NCBI GenBank assembly: GCA_947628325.1
Contig: CANQZL010000003.1
Span: forward strand, 1 to 25,503
Origin: an uncultured Bacilli bacterium
GTDB taxonomy: Bacteria; Bacillota_I; Bacilli_A; RF39; UBA660
Direction: 5' to 3'
DNA length: 25,503 nt
Both the position numbers and the translations under genes were made by a program. Below the pieces are notes generated by a model. The model saw only the letters and a list, made by a program, of their open reading frames with translations, did no database searches and had not been told where the DNA came from. Below are positions 21,132 to 25,503 of the stretch, in pieces. How positions within the stretch are numbered: the stretch's first letter is position 1; each line of letters opens with the position of its first letter.

Positions 21132-23045
21132 ATGAAAGAGGAATATAGTGATAGTGATATTCAAGTATTAGAAGGTTTAGAAGCTGTAAGAAAAAGACCA
21201 GGTATGTATATAGGTACTACTAGTGAAAGAGGACTTCATCATTTAGTTTGGGAAATTGTTGATAATGCTGTTGATGAAGCTTTAGCTGGATACTGTGATG
21301 ATATTGAGGTTATTATAGAAAAAAATAATGTTATTACAGTTAGAGATGATGGTCGTGGAATGCCTACTGGTATAAATGAAAAGACAGGTCTATCCACTAT
21401 TGAAACAATTTTTACAATCTTACATGCTGGTGGAAAATTTGGTGGTGGCGGATACAAAGTATCTGGTGGATTACATGGCGTTGGAGCTTCTGTTGTTAAT
21501 GCTTTATCAAGCTGGTTAGAAGTTAGAGTATACAGAGAAGGTCATGTTTATTTTCAACGTTTTGAAAATGGGGGACATCCTGTAGGAGAATTAAAAATTA
21601 TAGATGATTGTGATCCAGAAAGAACTGGAACAACTGTAACTTTTAAAGCAGATCCAACAATTTTTAAAGAAACAACAGTATATAATTATGAAACATTAGC
21701 AAATAGATTAGAAGAATTAGCTTTCTTAAATAAAGGTCTTCGTATTATATTAGAAGATTTAAGAGATGATGAAAAAAAGGATATATTTGTTTATAATGGT
21801 GGAATTATTGAATTTGTTAATAAATTAAATAAAAATAAGAAACCAATTCATGATGAAGTAGTGTATGTTGAAGGACAAGAAGATAATATATCTTTAGAAG
21901 TAGCATTCCAATATAATGAAGATTATAATTGTAATTTGTATTCTTTTACAAATAATATAAGTACTTATGAGGGTGGTACTCATGAAGATGGGGTTAAAAG
22001 GGCATTAACTAGAATTATTAATAATTATGCTAAGAATGCTAAATTATTAAAAGAAAATGATGATCCTTTAACTGGTGAAGATGTAAGAGAAGGATTAACG
22101 ATGATTATTTCTTGTAAACATCCTGATCCACAATTTGAAGGTCAAACAAAAACAAAATTAGGTAATGCTGAGGTAAGAAAGATAGCTGATGATGTTTTTA
22201 GTGAAGGATTAGAAAGATTTTTATTGGAGAATCCTGAAGAAGCTAAGAAAATTATTGAGAAGTCAATGACTGCATCAAGGGCAAGATTGGCAGCTAAAAA
22301 GGCTAGAGAATTAACACGTCGTAAAGGTGATTTAGATATTACTAATTTTTATGGTAAATTATCTGATTGTAAGAGTAAAGATCCTTCTGAATGTGAGATA
22401 TTTATTGTCGAAGGAGATTCAGCTGGAGGATCTGCTATTAAAGGTAGAAATAGTATGACGCAAGCTATTTTACCTTTACGTGGAAAAATATTAAATGTTG
22501 AAAAAGCAAGGTTAGATAGAGCTTTAAATAATGAAGAAATACGTACTATAATTACTGCTTTTGGTACAGGTATTGGTGATGAGTTTGATTTGTCAAAATT
22601 AAGATATGATAAAATAATAATAATGACTGATGCCGATGTAGATGGTTCTCATATTAGAGTTTTATTGTTAACATTATTTTATAGATTTTTTAGACCTATT
22701 GTTGAGGCTGGACATGTATATGCAGCACAACCACCTTTATATTGTATAAAACATGGACAAACAATTAAGTATGTTTTAACAGATGAAGAAAAAGATGAGT
22801 ATTTAGCTACTTTGAAACCTGAAACTAAACGAGATATTTTACGTATGAAAGGTTTAGGAGAAATGGATGCTGAAGAGTTAAATGAAACAACAATGGATAT
22901 AGAAAAAAGAGTTTTGAGACAAATTACGTTAGATGATACAAGGGCTGCAGATGAAATATTCTCTAAATTAATGGGTGATGAAGTTGAACCTAGAAGAGAA
23001 TTTATTGAAACAAATGCTCCTTATGCTCAAAATATAGATGCTTAG
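21132..23045 (+). CDS. gyrB: DNA gyrase subunit B
   Basis: GyrB supplies the ATPase of DNA gyrase, which introduces negative supercoils. The 637-residue product has the GHKL ATP-binding fold with [10 protein letters not shown] (E41, N45), DDGRGMP (72-78) and [15 protein letters not shown] (112-126). The transducer domain follows, then the TOPRIM metal-binding motifs EGDSAGGSA (427-435) and [10 protein letters not shown] (500-509), and a C-terminal GyrA-binding tail. Length and a preceding SEGQQ-type recF context favour gyrase over ParE, and gyrA follows. AAGGA in the end of recF serves as the ribosome site. Its own stop TAG overlaps the gyrA Shine-Dalgarno sequence. Confidence 0.97.
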   Translation: MKEEYSDSDIQVLEGLEAVRKRPGMYIGTTSERGLHHLVWEIVDNAVDEALAGYCDDIEVIIEKNNVITVRDDGRGMPTGINEKTGLSTIETIFTILHAGGKFGGGGYKVSGGLHGVGASVVNALSSWLEVRVYREGHVYFQRFENGGHPVGELKIIDDCDPERTGTTVTFKADPTIFKETTVYNYETLANRLEELAFLNKGLRIILEDLRDDEKKDIFVYNGGIIEFVNKLNKNKKPIHDEVVYVEGQEDNISLEVAFQYNEDYNCNLYSFTNNISTYEGGTHEDGVKRALTRIINNYAKNAKLLKENDDPLTGEDVREGLTMIISCKHPDPQFEGQTKTKLGNAEVRKIADDVFSEGLERFLLENPEEAKKIIEKSMTASRARLAAKKARELTRRKGDLDITNFYGKLSDCKSKDPSECEIFIVEGDSAGGSAIKGRNSMTQAILPLRGKILNVEKARLDRALNNEEIRTIITAFGTGIGDEFDLSKLRYDKIIIMTDADVDGSHIRVLLLTLFYRFFRPIVEAGHVYAAQPPLYCIKHGQTIKYVLTDEEKDEYLATLKPETKRDILRMKGLGEMDAEELNETTMDIEKRVLRQITLDDTRAADEIFSKLMGDEVEPRREFIETNAPYAQNIDA

Positions 23046-23057
23046 GAGGTGAAGGTT

Positions 23058-25503
23058 ATGGATAGATTAGAACAAAATAATATAGTAAAAGAAGTCAGAG
23101 ATTCATTTTTGGATTACTCAATGAGTGTAATTATAGCTCGTGCTTTACCAGATTTAAGAGATGGATTAAAGCCAGTTCATAGAAGAATATTGTATTCAAT
23201 GTACGAATCAGGATATACTCCAGATAAACCTCATAAAAAGAGTGCTAGAATTGTCGGAGATGTAATGGGTAAATATCATCCACATGGTGATTCAAGTATT
23301 TATGATGCAATGGTTAGAATGGCACAAGATTTTTCTTATCGTTGTATGTTAGTAGATGGTCATGGTAATTTTGGTAATATCGAAGGATATGGAGCAGCAG
23401 CCATGCGTTATACTGAATCAAGATTATCTAAAATATCTTTGGAATTATTAAGAGATATCAACAAGGAAACAGTTGATATGTGTGATAATTTTGATGGTAC
23501 AGAAAAAGAACCTACTATATTACCTTCAAGATTTCCTAATGTTTTAGTTAATGGAACTATGGGAATTGCCGTTGGTATGGCAACAAATATTCCACCACAT
23601 AATTTAGGAGAAGTAATAGATGCTTGTATTGCTTATATAGATAATCCTGATATTACGTTGGATGAATTAATGAAGATAATACCTGGTCCAGATTTTCCTA
23701 CTGGAGGTATTATTTTAGGTAATTCTGGGATTAAAAAGGCATATGAAACAGGACGTGGAACAATTACTATTAGAAGTAAAGCTACTATTGAAGAAAGTAA
23801 TGGAAGACATTATATAGTAGTAGATGAAGTTCCTTATGGAATAAATACTTCTGAATTAAAAGATAAGGTTGCAGATTTAGTTCATAATAAAATTATTGAT
23901 GGTATTACTGATTATCATTCAGATTTAAAGAATGGGATAAAGATAACAATTACTTTGAAAAAGGATGCTAATCCACAGGTAATATTAAATCAATTATATA
24001 AACATACTGATTTTCAAACAAATTTTGGTATTATTTTATTGATGTTGGATCAAGGTGTACCAAAAACTTTAGGTTTGAAGGATATAATTTCTAAATATAT
24101 TGATTTTCAAAAGGAAGTTATTATTCGAAGAACAAGATTTAATTTGGATAAAGCCGAAAAGAGAGCTCATATTTTAGAGGGATTAAAGATTGCTTTAGAT
24201 AATATTGATGAAGTAGTTAAGTTAATTCGTGGATCAGCTAGTGATCAAGAAGCTCAAGAAGGATTGATGACTAGATTTGGTCTTACTGAAGTTCAAGCTC
24301 AAGCTATTTTGGAAATGAGATTACGTCGATTAACTGGCTTAGAAAGAGATAAAATTGAATCAGAATTAGCAGATTTATTAAAAGAAATCGATGAGTTAAG
24401 ATCAATTTTAGCTAGTGAAGAGAAAGTTCTAAATATAATTAAGGAAGAAATGACTGAAATTAAAATGAAATATGCTGATGAACGTCGTACAAAGATAGAT
24501 ATGACTGCAATTGATTATATTGAGGATGAGTCTTTAATTCCAAATGAGGATGTTATGATTGCATTAACTCATAAAGGTTATATTAAGAGAACGACATCTG
24601 ATACATTTAAATCTCAAAATAGAGGTGGAGTTGGTATTAAAGGTATGTCAACGAATGAGGAAGATTTTGTTGAACATATGATTAATATTCAAACTCATGA
24701 TCATGTTTTATTCTTTACTAATAAGGGTAAGGTATATAGATTAAAAGGTTATGAAATTCCTGAATTTAGTAGACAATCTAAGGGATTACCAGTAGTTAAT
24801 TTGTTGCAAATTGAAAAAGATGAAATGGTTAATTCAATTATTAAGATTTCTAAAGAGGAGAACGTTGATAATTTATTGTTTGTTACTAAATCAGGTTTGG
24901 TTAAACGTACAAGAATTTCTGAATTTGATAATATAAGAAATAGTGGTAAGATTTGTATTACTTTGAAGGAAAATGATGAATTAATAGCTGTTAGAAAGAC
25001 TACGGGAAATAATTTTGTATTATTAGGATCTAGTAGTGGAAGAATGGTTAAATTTAATGAAAATGATGTTAGAGTTATGGGAAGAACAGCTTCTGGTGTT
25101 AAAGGTATCGAATTAGGTGATGCAAGTTGCATAGGAGCGGAAATAGCTTCCGATGATGATAGTGTAATTATTGTTACTGTAAAAGGTTATGGTAAACAAA
25201 CGAAAGTTAGTGAATATAGAGAAACTAAGAGAGGAAGTAAAGGTGTAAAAGCCTTAAGTATTACTGATAAGAATGGTGATATTGCTTCATTCAAAATTGC
25301 TAAGAATGATACAGATTTGGTTATTATTACTGATGCTGGTATGGTAATGAGAATGGGAACTGAGAATATTAATAGTTTAGGTAGAGTAACTCAAGGTGTA
25401 AGATTGATTAGGCTTAAGGATGAGCATAAGGTAGCAACTATAAGTTTAGTTGATAAAGAAAAAGAAGATGAAAAAGTCGATGATAATTTAGATAATTCTA
25501 ATA
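23058..25503 (+). CDS. gyrA: DNA gyrase subunit A (3' end beyond the window)
   Basis: GyrA holds the DNA-cleaving tyrosine of gyrase. The reading frame is open from ATG 23058 to the window edge (815 codons); only an acidic C-terminal tail, beginning [14 protein letters not shown], appears to be cut. Seen: catalytic Y118 in [11 protein letters not shown], the quinolone-resistance region [18 protein letters not shown] with S79 and D83 (the unmutated, fluoroquinolone-sensitive type), the [16 protein letters not shown] block, and the GyrA box as QNRGGVG (from about residue 520), which starts the DNA-wrapping beta-pinwheel and separates GyrA from ParC. The start has a near-perfect TAGGAGGTGA ribosome site that includes the gyrB stop codon. 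Confidence 0.96.
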   Translation, partial: MDRLEQNNIVKEVRDSFLDYSMSVIIARALPDLRDGLKPVHRRILYSMYESGYTPDKPHKKSARIVGDVMGKYHPHGDSSIYDAMVRMAQDFSYRCMLVDGHGNFGNIEGYGAAAMRYTESRLSKISLELLRDINKETVDMCDNFDGTEKEPTILPSRFPNVLVNGTMGIAVGMATNIPPHNLGEVIDACIAYIDNPDITLDELMKIIPGPDFPTGGIILGNSGIKKAYETGRGTITIRSKATIEESNGRHYIVVDEVPYGINTSELKDKVADLVHNKIIDGITDYHSDLKNGIKITITLKKDANPQVILNQLYKHTDFQTNFGIILLMLDQGVPKTLGLKDIISKYIDFQKEVIIRRTRFNLDKAEKRAHILEGLKIALDNIDEVVKLIRGSASDQEAQEGLMTRFGLTEVQAQAILEMRLRRLTGLERDKIESELADLLKEIDELRSILASEEKVLNIIKEEMTEIKMKYADERRTKIDMTAIDYIEDESLIPNEDVMIALTHKGYIKRTTSDTFKSQNRGGVGIKGMSTNEEDFVEHMINIQTHDHVLFFTNKGKVYRLKGYEIPEFSRQSKGLPVVNLLQIEKDEMVNSIIKISKEENVDNLLFVTKSGLVKRTRISEFDNIRNSGKICITLKENDELIAVRKTTGNNFVLLGSSSGRMVKFNENDVRVMGRTASGVKGIELGDASCIGAEIASDDDSVIIVTVKGYGKQTKVSEYRETKRGSKGVKALSITDKNGDIASFKIAKNDTDLVIITDAGMVMRMGTENINSLGRVTQGVRLIRLKDEHKVATISLVDKEKEDEKVDDNLDNSN

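Noticed and set aside
24749..25132. Minus-strand open frame of 127 codons inside gyrA
   Set aside because: Wholly antisense to the conserved GyrA C-terminal domain; a codon-bias shadow.
61..25503. Possible mollicute code with TGA read as Trp
   Set aside because: All genes are full length under the standard code and the Trp codons inspected (SpoIIR NNWW, PBP CWMIG, ComK CSWL) are TGG.
1..25503. tRNA genes, CRISPR arrays, insertion sequences or phage genes
   Set aside because: All gaps other than oriC are short and hold only promoters, terminators or the sites listed; no cloverleaf, repeat-spacer array, transposase or integrase was seen.

Overview
The window is the chromosomal replication-origin neighbourhood of a very AT-rich, low-GC Gram-positive bacterium of the class Bacilli. 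The evidence is the gene order rnpA-rpmH-oriC-dnaA-dnaN-recF-gyrB-gyrA on one side and yidC-jag-mnmE-mnmG-rsmG-noc on the other. RNA polymerase delta (rpoE), Noc, ComK and SpoIIR point to Bacilli sensu lato. The AT bias, the compact genes and the mollicute-like flavour of several proteins suggest an Erysipelotrichales/RF39-like relative rather than Bacillus itself; I cannot place it more exactly. The standard code is used: all Trp codons I checked are TGG, and no gene is interrupted by TGA.

Left arm (1-16376, almost all on the minus strand, so co-directional with a fork leaving oriC). murA, spoIIR, prmC, prfA, rpoE, argS and a DUF1934 gene form a wall/translation/sporulation block. A class A penicillin-binding protein gene then stands alone on the plus strand, head-on to replication, and converges on noc through a shared terminator. 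Next come noc, rsmG (interrupted by one in-frame TAA), mnmG, mnmE, jag, yidC, rnpA and rpmH. Two identical 18-bp palindromes containing ATTTCCCGGGAAAT, the Noc-binding site of Bacillus subtilis, flank mnmE close to the noc gene.

Origin (16441-16692 and 18070-18214). DnaA boxes lie on both sides of dnaA, giving a bipartite oriC of the Bacillus type.

Right arm (16693-25503, plus strand). dnaA and dnaN are followed by a strong terminator and then a self-contained unit encoding a ComK-family competence regulator, with its own repeat-bearing upstream region and its own terminator. recF (from an extended -10 promoter), gyrB and gyrA follow; gyrA runs off the window.

Together the genes cover replication initiation and supercoiling (dnaA, dnaN, recF, gyrAB), coordination of chromosome and division (noc and its sites), tRNA/rRNA modification and ribosome function (mnmEG, rsmG, rpmH, prfA, prmC, argS), membrane insertion and envelope (yidC, jag, murA, PBP), and two developmental regulators beside the origin: SpoIIR (sporulation) and ComK (competence). 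The most unusual points are comK in the dnaN-recF gap with the MecA-recognised tail missing and candidate Spo0A/ComK sites upstream, the roughly 270-residue disordered insertion in Noc, and the nonsense codon in rsmG.
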